A DNA stretch of 6,451 bases from Bacteroidota bacterium (GTDB taxonomy: Bacteria; Bacteroidota; Bacteroidia; Chitinophagales; LD1): positions 1 to 6,451 of the forward strand of contig JAEYZB010000277.1 in the NCBI GenBank assembly GCA_023428205.1. Direction: 5' to 3'. The notes below the pieces were generated by a model. It had not been told where the DNA came from, searched no databases, and saw only the letters and a list, made by a program, of their open reading frames with translations. The first letter of the stretch is position 1. The number at the start of each line of letters is the position of its first letter. A program made the position numbers and the translations under genes. Below are positions 1 through 6,372 of the stretch, piece after piece.

Positions 1-1907
1 ATGCTGCGGAGTATTATGAAGACGTCTTGAAAGCAAAACCGGATGACATTAAAATCATTCACGTTTTGGCTGAGCTGAATAGGAGTTTACGCGACTACAA
101 AGCTGCCGAAAAATACTACGCAATGGAGCTTAAAAAGGATAGAGAAAAATGGCCTAATGATTGGTTTTTTTATGCGCAAATGCAAAAAATGAATGGAAAC
201 TATGAAGGGGCTAAAATAACATTCCAAAAGTACCAAAAAGTTCAATTGGATAAAAAAGAGAAAAGCTATAAAAGTATAGCGAAGTTGGAGATTCGTGGTT
301 GCGATTCGGCAGCAGCATGGCTGGCAAATCCTTATAAAATAAAAGTAGAACACGAGGAGGGTGTTATTAATAATATCCAAACAGATTACGCTCCGCGTCC
401 GTTAAGTGGAGGCCGTTTATTGTATGCATCATTGAAATCGGATACAGCAATCAATGTAACAAAAAACGAACAAGACTATTACTCTAAATTATATATCGCA
501 ACCCGTGAAGGGAAAGAATGGATAAAGGATTCCAAATTAGGTTATCCGCCAAATGACAGACAGGCACACGTTGGTAATGGTGTGTTTTCTGCTGACGAAA
601 AATTGCTCTACTACACGCGTTGTGTGGAAAAAAACCCATCGGTAATGCAGTGTGCGCTGTATCGCGTTGCTAAAAGCGGTAGTAGTTGGGGAGAGCCGGA
701 AGAGCTTAAATCGCTTAATAACCCTGAAGGAACAGCGTCTCAACCTGCCTTGGGCGTTGATAAGAATGGCAAAGAAATTCTTTACTTCGTTTCTGATCGT
801 GGCGGGAAAGGAGGCTTAGACATTTTCTATTCTGAAATTTTACCTGGAGGTAAATTCAGTGCACCTAAAAATGCAGGCTCAGAAATCAATACACCGGGAG
901 ATGAGTGGTCTCCATATTATGATGCCAAAACTCAAACATTATATTTCAGTTCTAATGGTCAAGCCGGATTGGGAGGAATGGATGTATTTAAAGCGGTTGG
1001 AACTCCTGGAGCTTGGGCTGTGCCGGCTAACTTAGGGGCACCGGTGAATTCATCAGCGGATGATATGTACTTTGTTTTGAACGAAACAGGCAAAAAAGGC
1101 TTCTTAGTTTCAAACCGTGTGGGAACCAAAACGCTTCGCGGAGAAACGAGTGGTGATGACATTTGGAGTGTAGCTATCAACGAAGAAGTAATTTTGAAAG
1201 CCTTGTTTGTTGACCGTAAGGATTCTACTAAAACGCCAATTGATGGCGTAGAAGCTTCCTTGTATAAAGTGGACGGAGAAAACTTTGATTTTGTCGGCAA
1301 TCAAACGACTGCCGATGGACAAGCGGTTTACTATACTGCGAAACGTGGTGAAAAATTCAAAGTAAACGGAAACAAAGATGGATATTGGCCTACTGTAGAG
1401 AATGTGGCTGTTGATGAAAATGAGCCGGGGGATACAATAGTTCAATATTTCTTTGTTGATAAAATAGAGAAAAGCAAAATCAAAATTGAGAATATCTACT
1501 TTGAGTTTAATAAGTTCACGGTATTGGATTACTATCAGTTGAAATTGGATTCAGTATTTGGATTGTTGGTACAGCATCCGGGATATAGCGTAGAGGTTCA
1601 AGGCCACACAGATGCTAAGGGTTCTGATGAATACAATCAAAAACTTTCACAGAAACGTGCTGACGAAGCGAAAGGATATTTGATAGGCAAGGGAATTGAA
1701 GCGGCTCGTGTGATTGCGGTAGGCTATGGAGAAGCAACACCTATTGCACCGAACGAAAAAGATGGTGTTGATGACCCTGAAGGTCGCGCACGCAACCGTA
1801 GGGTAGAGTTTAAGATACTGCCTGATAAGCCGGAAGAGGCGCCAAGTATAGAATACGACAAGAGTGAGCCGATTCCGCAAACAAAAACAGGACCCGGGTT
1901 TAATTAA
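1..1907 (+). CDS. PorE-like TPR / beta-propeller / OmpA-C envelope protein (5' partial)
   Basis: The frame is open from position 3 with no start codon before a TPR-like stretch (AAEYYEDVLKAKPDD), so the gene begins before the window; the TTG at 27 is only an internal codon. 634 codons are visible. Counting from position 3, they read: TPR-type helices (about 1-80), a beta-propeller with PD40-type repeats (about 135-390; SDRGGKGGLDIF near 264, SSNGQAGLGGMDVF near 316, a third SNR...DDIW unit near 370), a carboxypeptidase-regulatory-like beta domain (about 396-486), and an OmpA C-terminal domain (about 495-605). The OmpA domain keeps GHTDxxG (Asp codon 1611) and NQKLSQKRA (Arg codon 1656), the pair that binds diaminopimelate in peptidoglycan. 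This order matches PorE, the outer-membrane-linked periplasmic anchor of the type IX secretion/gliding machinery. Bacteroidota carry many paralogues with this layout, so a PorE role is not proven. A Pro-rich tail ends it. The signal or lipoprotein sequence is not visible. Confidence 0.9.
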   Translation, partial: AAEYYEDVLKAKPDDIKIIHVLAELNRSLRDYKAAEKYYAMELKKDREKWPNDWFFYAQMQKMNGNYEGAKITFQKYQKVQLDKKEKSYKSIAKLEIRGCDSAAAWLANPYKIKVEHEEGVINNIQTDYAPRPLSGGRLLYASLKSDTAINVTKNEQDYYSKLYIATREGKEWIKDSKLGYPPNDRQAHVGNGVFSADEKLLYYTRCVEKNPSVMQCALYRVAKSGSSWGEPEELKSLNNPEGTASQPALGVDKNGKEILYFVSDRGGKGGLDIFYSEILPGGKFSAPKNAGSEINTPGDEWSPYYDAKTQTLYFSSNGQAGLGGMDVFKAVGTPGAWAVPANLGAPVNSSADDMYFVLNETGKKGFLVSNRVGTKTLRGETSGDDIWSVAINEEVILKALFVDRKDSTKTPIDGVEASLYKVDGENFDFVGNQTTADGQAVYYTAKRGEKFKVNGNKDGYWPTVENVAVDENEPGDTIVQYFFVDKIEKSKIKIENIYFEFNKFTVLDYYQLKLDSVFGLLVQHPGYSVEVQGHTDAKGSDEYNQKLSQKRADEAKGYLIGKGIEAARVIAVGYGEATPIAPNEKDGVDDPEGRARNRRVEFKILPDKPEEAPSIEYDKSEPIPQTKTGPGFN

Positions 1908-1927
1908 AAAGCCGTTGAAAAATAGCG

Positions 1928-1961
1928 AAATGCCACTCTAAAAAAGGAGTGGCATTTTTTT
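1928..1961 (+). terminator. Rho-independent terminator after the OmpA-family gene
   Basis: An 11-bp perfect stem pairs AAATGCCACTC (1928-1938) with GAGTGGCATTT (1947-1957) around an 8-nt A-rich loop. A run of seven T (1955-1961) overlaps the end of the stem. It lies 20 bases after the stop codon of the envelope protein gene and 36 bases before aspartate kinase, so it should separate the two transcription units. The A-run before the stem is short, so it reads best as a plus-strand terminator. Confidence 0.9.
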
Positions 1962-1997
1962 GTAGAACAAATAACGAGAGAACAAAGAATTAGAAAA

Positions 1998-3260
1998 ATG
2001 GAAGTTTACAAATTTGGAGGAGCATCGGTGAAAGATGCCGCAGCAGTAAGAAACGTAGTGCGGATTTTGAAAGAGAATCCGTTTGCAGAAAAAGTAGTGG
2101 TGATTTCGGCAATGGGGAAAACTACCAATGAATTGGAGAAAGTAATTAATGAATATTACGCCTTAAATGATGCGTGGCAAAATTCATTGGAAAGCGTGTA
2201 TGAAAAACATTTGCTTATCATCAACGATTTATTTGAAGGAAAAGAAAGTGAATGCACAAAATTAGTGCGCGCCTTGATAGATAATACATCGGATTTTTTG
2301 AAACACAACCAATCGCGCAACTATAACTTTATATATGACCAGATAGTTTCCATCGGTGAATATATTTCTACAACGATCGTTTCTGAGTTTGCGAATCATG
2401 AAGGGTTGGCGAACACATTCCTGGACGCGAAGCATTGCATTTTTACAGACAATGCCTACACCGAAGGAAAGATTGATTGGAAGAAAACGGAGCGCGCCAT
2501 TCAGCAAGTGTTGCCTCCATTGTTTGAAAAAGGATTTGTGATTACACAAGGTTTTGTGGGCTGTACTCCGGAAGATTTTACAACGACTTTAGGTCGTGAA
2601 GGCTCTGACTATACGGCCGCGATTTTCTCGTATGCACTCAGTGCTTCTCGAATGACTGTTTGGAAAGACGTAGAAGGGATTATGAATGCCGATCCGAAAG
2701 AATTTCCGGATGCGCAATTCATCAGTGAATTGACATTTACGGAAGCGATAGAAATGACATACTACGGTGCAAGTGTTATTCACCCGAAAACGATTAAACC
2801 GATTCAAAACCGCAATATTCCCTTAGAGGTTCGTTCATTTGTCAATTCAGGAAAGCGAGGAAGTATTATTTCGGCAAACGCCAACACTTCGTTTTTGCCG
2901 CCAATTATCATCAATAAACGTGACCAAGTGTTGCTTTCGTTTTCAGCAAAAGATTTTTCGTTCATTGGCGAAGACCATTTGAGCAAAGTGTTTACCACTT
3001 TTGCGGAGCAACGTTTGCGGATTAATTTGATGCAAAATGCCGCAATCAGTTTTTCGCTTTGCGTGGATAACAAAAAGGAAAAAATTGATGCAGTAGTTGA
3101 TGAATTGAGCAATGACTTTTCGGTAATCAGAAATGAGAACTTGTCCATTCTCACAATTCGTCATTACAATCAAGGAGTTATTGATAAGCTGACTAAAGAC
3201 AAAGAAGTGTTGTTGCGCCAAATTTCGCGCACCACGATTCAGGTGTTAATGCGGGCATAA
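1998..3260 (+). CDS. lysC: Aspartate kinase (monofunctional, with C-terminal ACT region)
   Basis: This cytoplasmic enzyme phosphorylates L-aspartate with ATP to 4-phospho-L-aspartate, the first committed step to lysine/diaminopimelate, threonine and methionine. The 420 residues are near the usual 400-450 of monofunctional enzymes. The amino-acid kinase domain spans about 1-280: KFGGASV (5-11), VISAMGKTTNELE, TTLGREGSDYTA (196-207) and WKDVEGIMNADP (from 222). A regulatory ACT region follows (about 300-420, with FSFIGEDHLSKVF and INLMQNAAISFSLCVD). Feedback control by lysine and/or threonine is usual for the family; the effector cannot be read here. Two signature positions differ from the textbook form: Ala9 where Thr/Ser is common and Glu201 where Gly is common. 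The ATG at 1998 starts just before the first strand of the kinase fold; the upstream GAATTAGAAAA is not a real Shine-Dalgarno, as expected in Bacteroidota. No homoserine dehydrogenase domain is fused. The gene is isolated from other pathway genes in this window. Confidence 0.95.
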   Translation: MEVYKFGGASVKDAAAVRNVVRILKENPFAEKVVVISAMGKTTNELEKVINEYYALNDAWQNSLESVYEKHLLIINDLFEGKESECTKLVRALIDNTSDFLKHNQSRNYNFIYDQIVSIGEYISTTIVSEFANHEGLANTFLDAKHCIFTDNAYTEGKIDWKKTERAIQQVLPPLFEKGFVITQGFVGCTPEDFTTTLGREGSDYTAAIFSYALSASRMTVWKDVEGIMNADPKEFPDAQFISELTFTEAIEMTYYGASVIHPKTIKPIQNRNIPLEVRSFVNSGKRGSIISANANTSFLPPIIINKRDQVLLSFSAKDFSFIGEDHLSKVFTTFAEQRLRINLMQNAAISFSLCVDNKKEKIDAVVDELSNDFSVIRNENLSILTIRHYNQGVIDKLTKDKEVLLRQISRTTIQVLMRA

Positions 3261-3312
3261 TATTTTTCTTTTGGCGAGTATTTTTATATATTGACCAGAT
3301 TAATTTGAGGGA

Positions 3313-3696
3313 ATGAGAGTGCTTTTCTTTAAGCAGTTTATTTGTCTTTTGGTAGTGGGCTCTGTGCTTAATGGAAGTATAGATGTGCCTGATCAGATTC
3401 TATATAGTCAAAAAAATATTAATCGAATACACAATTACAACGAAATGGAAAGTATTGCTGAGCTAGTCGCTGAGAATTGGCTTAGGCTTGGCAATGTATT
3501 CCCTGAGCGGAAAAATGATGATGCCAACGGGACGAGTACATTGCAAAAAATGAATGTAGATTGGCTATTCGCCCCTGTATTTAATATGTATGACCTTTTT
3601 GTTTTTCAGGTAGAAAGAGCGTTTTTCTCTGATAGATACATATCTCCTTTACTTTATGTATTTAGCGATACAGAAAGTCCTCCTCCCAATTTATAA
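3313..3696 (+). CDS. Small hypothetical protein, probably exported
   Basis: I do not recognise a named family. The 127 residues begin with a short basic n-region (MRVLFFK) and a hydrophobic stretch (FICLLVVGSVL), which looks like a signal peptide; Cys11 is too early to be a lipobox. The mature part has an acidic amphipathic segment (MESIAELVAENWLRLGNVF), a polar centre (ERKNDDANG) and an aromatic-rich second half ending in SPPPNL. There are no transmembrane helices after the signal and no obvious catalytic motif. An ATG 52 bases after the lysC stop, preceded by GAGGGA (3307-3312), fits a start. Upstream, TTAATTTG (3300-3307) is one base off the Bacteroidota -7 box, but no well-spaced -33 TTTG is present, so I do not call a promoter. 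Four of six Arg codons are AGA/AGG, unlike lysC or mutL. The frame could in principle be chance, but its signal-like N-terminus and protein-like composition argue for a real gene. Confidence 0.6.
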   Translation: MRVLFFKQFICLLVVGSVLNGSIDVPDQILYSQKNINRIHNYNEMESIAELVAENWLRLGNVFPERKNDDANGTSTLQKMNVDWLFAPVFNMYDLFVFQVERAFFSDRYISPLLYVFSDTESPPPNL

Positions 3697-3706
3697 AAGT
3701 TTCTAG

Positions 3707-3731
3707 TCAGGTATTCCTGAGTTCTTGTTTT
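3707..3731 (+). terminator. Weak candidate terminator / stem-loop P1
   Basis: A perfect 5-bp stem TCAGG (3707-3711) / CCTGA (3716-3720) with a TATT loop lies 11 bases after the stop codon of the small exported protein and is followed by a T-rich but interrupted tail (GTTCTTGTTTT). It could weakly terminate that gene's transcript. The stem is short and the tail is not a clean T-run, so it may instead be the first element of the structured region that continues to 3782. Confidence 0.3.
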
Positions 3732-3754
3732 CTGCGAATCTGTCGGAAAACAAG
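3724..3754 (+). repeat. Inverted repeat / stem-loop P2 upstream of the acyltransferase gene
   Basis: CTTGTTTTC (3724-3732) and GAAAACAAG (3746-3754) are perfect 9-bp inverted repeats around a 13-nt spacer. In plus-strand RNA the stem grows by a U-G pair (3733/3745) and a G-C pair (3734/3744), leaving a 9-nt loop. No T-run follows on either strand, so it is not a standard intrinsic terminator. It is the middle of three stem-loops in the 118-base gap. Its function is unknown; a 5' leader element, transcript-end protection or a protein-binding site are all possible. Confidence 0.6.
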
Positions 3755-3760
3755 TGAGTC

Positions 3761-3782
3761 TGTTATGCCTTAAGGTATAACA
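3761..3782 (+). promoter_or_regulatory. 22-bp near-perfect palindrome (stem-loop P3) before the acyltransferase gene
   Basis: TGTTATGCCTT and AAGGTATAACA form a contiguous dyad centred on CCTTAAGG (3768-3775), with a single mismatched pair (G3767/T3776). It ends 32 bases before the acyltransferase ATG. As DNA it has the size and symmetry of an operator for a dimeric regulator. As plus-strand RNA the mismatch becomes a G-U pair, giving a 9-bp hairpin with a UUAA loop; on the minus strand it would be A-C and would not pair. No regulator gene is present in the window. That the dyad exists is certain; a regulatory role is inference. Confidence 0.5.
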
Positions 3783-3814
3783 ATGGTTATATTTTGGAAA
3801 GCTAAAGCTAATAT

Positions 3815-4414
3815 ATGTTGATAATAGGAACGGGTGGACTGGCAAAAGATATTGCAGGGAATGTGTCTAAGCATATTGATCAGGAGCAATATGTTTTTTA
3901 CAATAATACGAAAGATGCCCCCGATAAATTTTTGAATCGCTATAGAGTAATTAATACACAGAGTGAAGCTGCTGAATATTTGAGGTTGGTAGACAGCCGA
4001 TTTACGGTTGCCGTTGCAAATCCATTGATGCGGATGAGATTGAATGAAAGGTTTAAACGCGAAGGAGGGACATCCCATTCATTAATGTTTACTGACCCTC
4101 AAAGTGTCTCCGCTTTTTTGCAGATGGAGAGCGGTTGTATTATTCAGTATAATACAATTATAAGTAGTAATACTTACATAGGAGAAGGGGTTTTTATTAA
4201 TTGTGGTTCGGTCATTGGACATGATGTTATTATTCAAAAGTATTGCTCTTTTGGTCCGGGTGTTCGTGTTTTGGGGGATGTTGAGATTGGAGAGTATTCA
4301 TATGTAGGAACAGGAAGCATCATTATGCCGGGGGTGAAGATTGGGAAAAAGGTGCGAATAGGTGTGGGAAAAGTAGTGGAGACAAACATTCCGGACAATA
4401 CTAAGTGGTTGTAA
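3815..4414 (+). CDS. NeuD/PglD-like sugar O-acyltransferase (left-handed beta-helix)
   Basis: Members of this family transfer an acetyl group from acetyl-CoA to a sugar or nucleotide-sugar, for example sialic acid (NeuD) or UDP-4-amino-sugars (PglD), during surface-glycan or O-antigen synthesis in the cytoplasm. The 199 residues have the expected two parts: an N-terminal Rossmann-like substrate domain starting with LIIGTGGLAKDI (2-13), and a hexapeptide-repeat beta-helix from about 105 to 190 (YIGEGVFINCGSVIGHD, VEIGEYSYVGTGSII, VKIGKKVRIGVG). His136 in GHD matches the catalytic base position of PglD. The C-terminus is clipped: the G-x-P-A-type ending common in the family is missing and the protein stops at DNTKWL. 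The ATG at 3815 follows an in-frame TAA at 3809 and is the only sensible start; a tandem AGCTAA pair (3800-3811) sits just before it. No glycan genes are beside it, so the acceptor cannot be inferred. Four of ten Arg codons are AGA/AGG. Confidence 0.85.
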   Translation: MLIIGTGGLAKDIAGNVSKHIDQEQYVFYNNTKDAPDKFLNRYRVINTQSEAAEYLRLVDSRFTVAVANPLMRMRLNERFKREGGTSHSLMFTDPQSVSAFLQMESGCIIQYNTIISSNTYIGEGVFINCGSVIGHDVIIQKYCSFGPGVRVLGDVEIGEYSYVGTGSIIMPGVKIGKKVRIGVGKVVETNIPDNTKWL

Positions 4415-4442
4415 TTTTGAGGAACAAGGAGAAACTTTTTAC

Positions 4443-4468
4443 ATCAGGATAAGTGTGCTGGTTTTTTT
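4443..4468 (+). terminator. Weak possible terminator after the acyltransferase gene
   Basis: In the 61-base gap between the convergent acyltransferase and mutL genes, ATCAG (4443-4447) can pair with CTGGT (4458-4462), including one G-U pair, around a 10-nt loop, and seven T follow from 4462. The stem is short and the loop large, so stability would be low. I see no better terminator for either gene in this gap. Confidence 0.22.
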
Positions 4469-4475
4469 CACCCAT

Positions 4476-6302
4476 TTATGCCCCAAACAATTTCTCAATA
4501 TCCTCAAACGCAACGGTTACAAACGTAGGCTTTCCGTTCGGGGCTTTGTATGCATTTTCGCAGGCAAAAAGTTCGTCAATTAGCGTTTTCATTTCGGAGG
4601 CTGAAAGTTTTTGTCCTCGTTTTATTGCGGTACTTGACGCGAGCGATTTCGCGAGGTTTTCGCGTTTAGAAAATTTCGTTACCGAAAGATTATTCTTGTA
4701 TTGCTCAATCAGTTCTTCAAAAATTTGGCGTTCGTTATGGACTACCACATCAGCCGGGAAGGCGCGAATGACAAAACTATTTCCGCCAAAATCTTCTACA
4801 TCAAATCCCAGCGCTTGAATGTCGGGTAAAATCTCAGAAAGAATTTGCGCATCAGCCGCAGGGAATTCTAAGGTTACAGGAAAAAGTTGTTGCTGACTCG
4901 TTTGGTGCGCATGTGCCATTTGGCGAATGTATTGCTCAAATAAGATGCGTTCATGAGCTGCTTGTTGGTCTACCAAAATGAAGCCCGAACGAATGGGAGA
5001 AACGATATATTTTTGATGTAATTGATACGGCAAAACGGCTTCTTTTTGTTCTTCTCGAAACAAATTTTCTATTTCTGGGGTAGTCCTTTCGGTTTGTGTA
5101 TCTGAAGCTCGCGAACTGCGTGTTTCGTAAAGTTTTTCCCAATTGTCCTGTGGCCTTTCGCGCTGAAAATTCGTGTCGCTAAAGTCATGTGCGAATTTTT
5201 TATCCATTTTCACGCTCGGCTGCGCTTGCTCTACAAACCACGAGTTTACTTGTCCGAAGGTTGAGTTTCTATTCAGCGCATCTTCTTGTTCAAAATCCAA
5301 TGTAGGCATTACGGAATAAGCTCCCAACGCGTGCTTCACCGCCAAGTTTGTAAACGTATAAACCAGCTTTTCGTCCTCAAATTTCACTTCGTATTTTTGC
5401 GGGTGTACATTCACATCGATGCGTTTGGGGTCAACGTCAATGAATAGTACGAAAAACGGGAAATATTCTTTTGCTAGCAGTTGGTCGAAAGCATTCGTTA
5501 TCGCATGTTGAATATAGTTTGACTTGATGAAGCGCTTATTCACAAACAAATACTGCTCACCGCGCGTTTTTTTTGCAAGGGCAGGTTTGCCCACAAAGCC
5601 GTAGATATTCAGCCCTGCGGTTAGTTCTTCTACAGGTACTATTTGAGCCTCATATTTTGCATCAAATGCTGCACAGATACGCTGTTTCAGGTTGCCGCTT
5701 TTGAAATGAAAAACCTCTTGCTCGTTGTTGTAAAGTTGCATTCCCACTTTCGGATTTGCCAATGCAATACGCATAAACTCATCGAAAATATTTTTCATTT
5801 CTACATTATCCGATTTCAAAAAATTTCTGCGCGCAGGAACATTGAAGAATAAATTTTTTACGGCAATACTCGTTCCTTCAGGCGTTTGGCAGGGTTCTTG
5901 GCGAAGGACCTTCATCCCTTCAATTTCTATCAACGTACCAACCGTTTCATCGTGCAAGCGCGTTTTCATTTCCACTTGCGCAATCGCTGCTACGGAAGCT
6001 AGCGCTTCTCCCCGAAATCCCATTGTGAGAATATTAAACAAATCGTCAGCCGTCCGAATTTTAGACGTGGCATGCTTTTCAAAACACATTCTCGCATCTG
6101 TTTCGCTCATCCCGCAGCCGTTGTCAATAATTTGAATCAGCGTTTTGCCCGCATTTTTCACAACGACTTTTATTTGTGTTGCCCCTGAATCAATGCTGTT
6201 TTCCAACAATTCTTTCACCACCGAAGCGGGGCGTTGAATCACTTCGCCTGCGGCAATTTGATTGGCAATATTATCCGGTAAAAGCTGGATACGGTTCGAC
6301 AT
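4476..6302 (-). CDS. mutL: DNA mismatch repair protein MutL
   Basis: MutL is the ATP-driven link in mismatch repair: it is recruited by MutS on a mismatch and directs strand nicking and unwinding. The protein has 608 residues from the ATG at 6302. The GHKL ATPase motifs are complete: KELLENSIDSGA (Glu31, Asn35), DNGCGM (Asp60), ATSKI and GFRGEAL (95-101). VNVHPQK (297-303) closes the N-terminal half with the expected conserved Lys303. A polar, poorly conserved linker (about 335-420) leads to the C-terminal dimerisation domain, with DQQAAHERILFE (445-456), QQLFPVTLEF and FGGNSFVIRAFPA. A longer frame starting at 6347 would add 15 residues (MPLIPDYFFLSSRSF) ahead of the family N-terminus SNRIQLLPDNIANQIAAGEV, so I reject that start. 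No Shine-Dalgarno precedes 6302. The probable membrane-protein gene upstream on the same strand ends 70 bases away, so co-transcription is possible. The nuclease metal-site motifs are altered (see findings). Confidence 0.97.
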   Translation of the reverse strand: MSNRIQLLPDNIANQIAAGEVIQRPASVVKELLENSIDSGATQIKVVVKNAGKTLIQIIDNGCGMSETDARMCFEKHATSKIRTADDLFNILTMGFRGEALASVAAIAQVEMKTRLHDETVGTLIEIEGMKVLRQEPCQTPEGTSIAVKNLFFNVPARRNFLKSDNVEMKNIFDEFMRIALANPKVGMQLYNNEQEVFHFKSGNLKQRICAAFDAKYEAQIVPVEELTAGLNIYGFVGKPALAKKTRGEQYLFVNKRFIKSNYIQHAITNAFDQLLAKEYFPFFVLFIDVDPKRIDVNVHPQKYEVKFEDEKLVYTFTNLAVKHALGAYSVMPTLDFEQEDALNRNSTFGQVNSWFVEQAQPSVKMDKKFAHDFSDTNFQRERPQDNWEKLYETRSSRASDTQTERTTPEIENLFREEQKEAVLPYQLHQKYIVSPIRSGFILVDQQAAHERILFEQYIRQMAHAHQTSQQQLFPVTLEFPAADAQILSEILPDIQALGFDVEDFGGNSFVIRAFPADVVVHNERQIFEELIEQYKNNLSVTKFSKRENLAKSLASSTAIKRGQKLSASEMKTLIDELFACENAYKAPNGKPTFVTVAFEDIEKLFGA

Positions 6303-6372
6303 AAAGGAGCGCGAAGATAAGAAAAAGTAGTCAGGAATAAGAGGCAATAAAAAAGTCGCAGTGATATGGCTC

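Noticed and set aside
27..29. TTG start codon for the envelope protein
   Set aside because: The frame stays open to the left edge and the upstream codons encode a continuing TPR-like helix, so the gene is cut by the window rather than starting here.
3788..3796. Bacteroidota -7 promoter box (TATATTTTG) before the acyltransferase
   Set aside because: The spacing inside the box is one base too long for TAnnTTTG, and I found no convincing -33 TTTG at the right distance.
3697..3814. Invertible promoter (phase-variation switch) for the glycan gene
   Set aside because: Such switches need two separated inverted repeats flanking a promoter. Here the repeats are local hairpins with 0-13 base spacers, and no recombinase gene is present.
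3783..3821. Tiny 12-codon open frame starting at ATG 3783 as a leader peptide
   Set aside because: It overlaps the acyltransferase start and shows no run of regulatory codons; there is nothing to separate it from chance.
5842..6135. Plus-strand open frame opposite mutL
   Set aside because: It lies entirely antisense to the conserved ATPase domain of mutL and shows no protein-like motif; it is a shadow frame. The same holds for the other antisense frames inside lysC, mutL and the envelope protein gene.
6303..6347. Longer mutL start at 6347
   Set aside because: It adds MPLIPDYFFLSSRSF before the conserved MutL N-terminus, has no Shine-Dalgarno, and family members begin a few residues before the LLPDNIANQIAAGEV motif, which fits the ATG at 6302.
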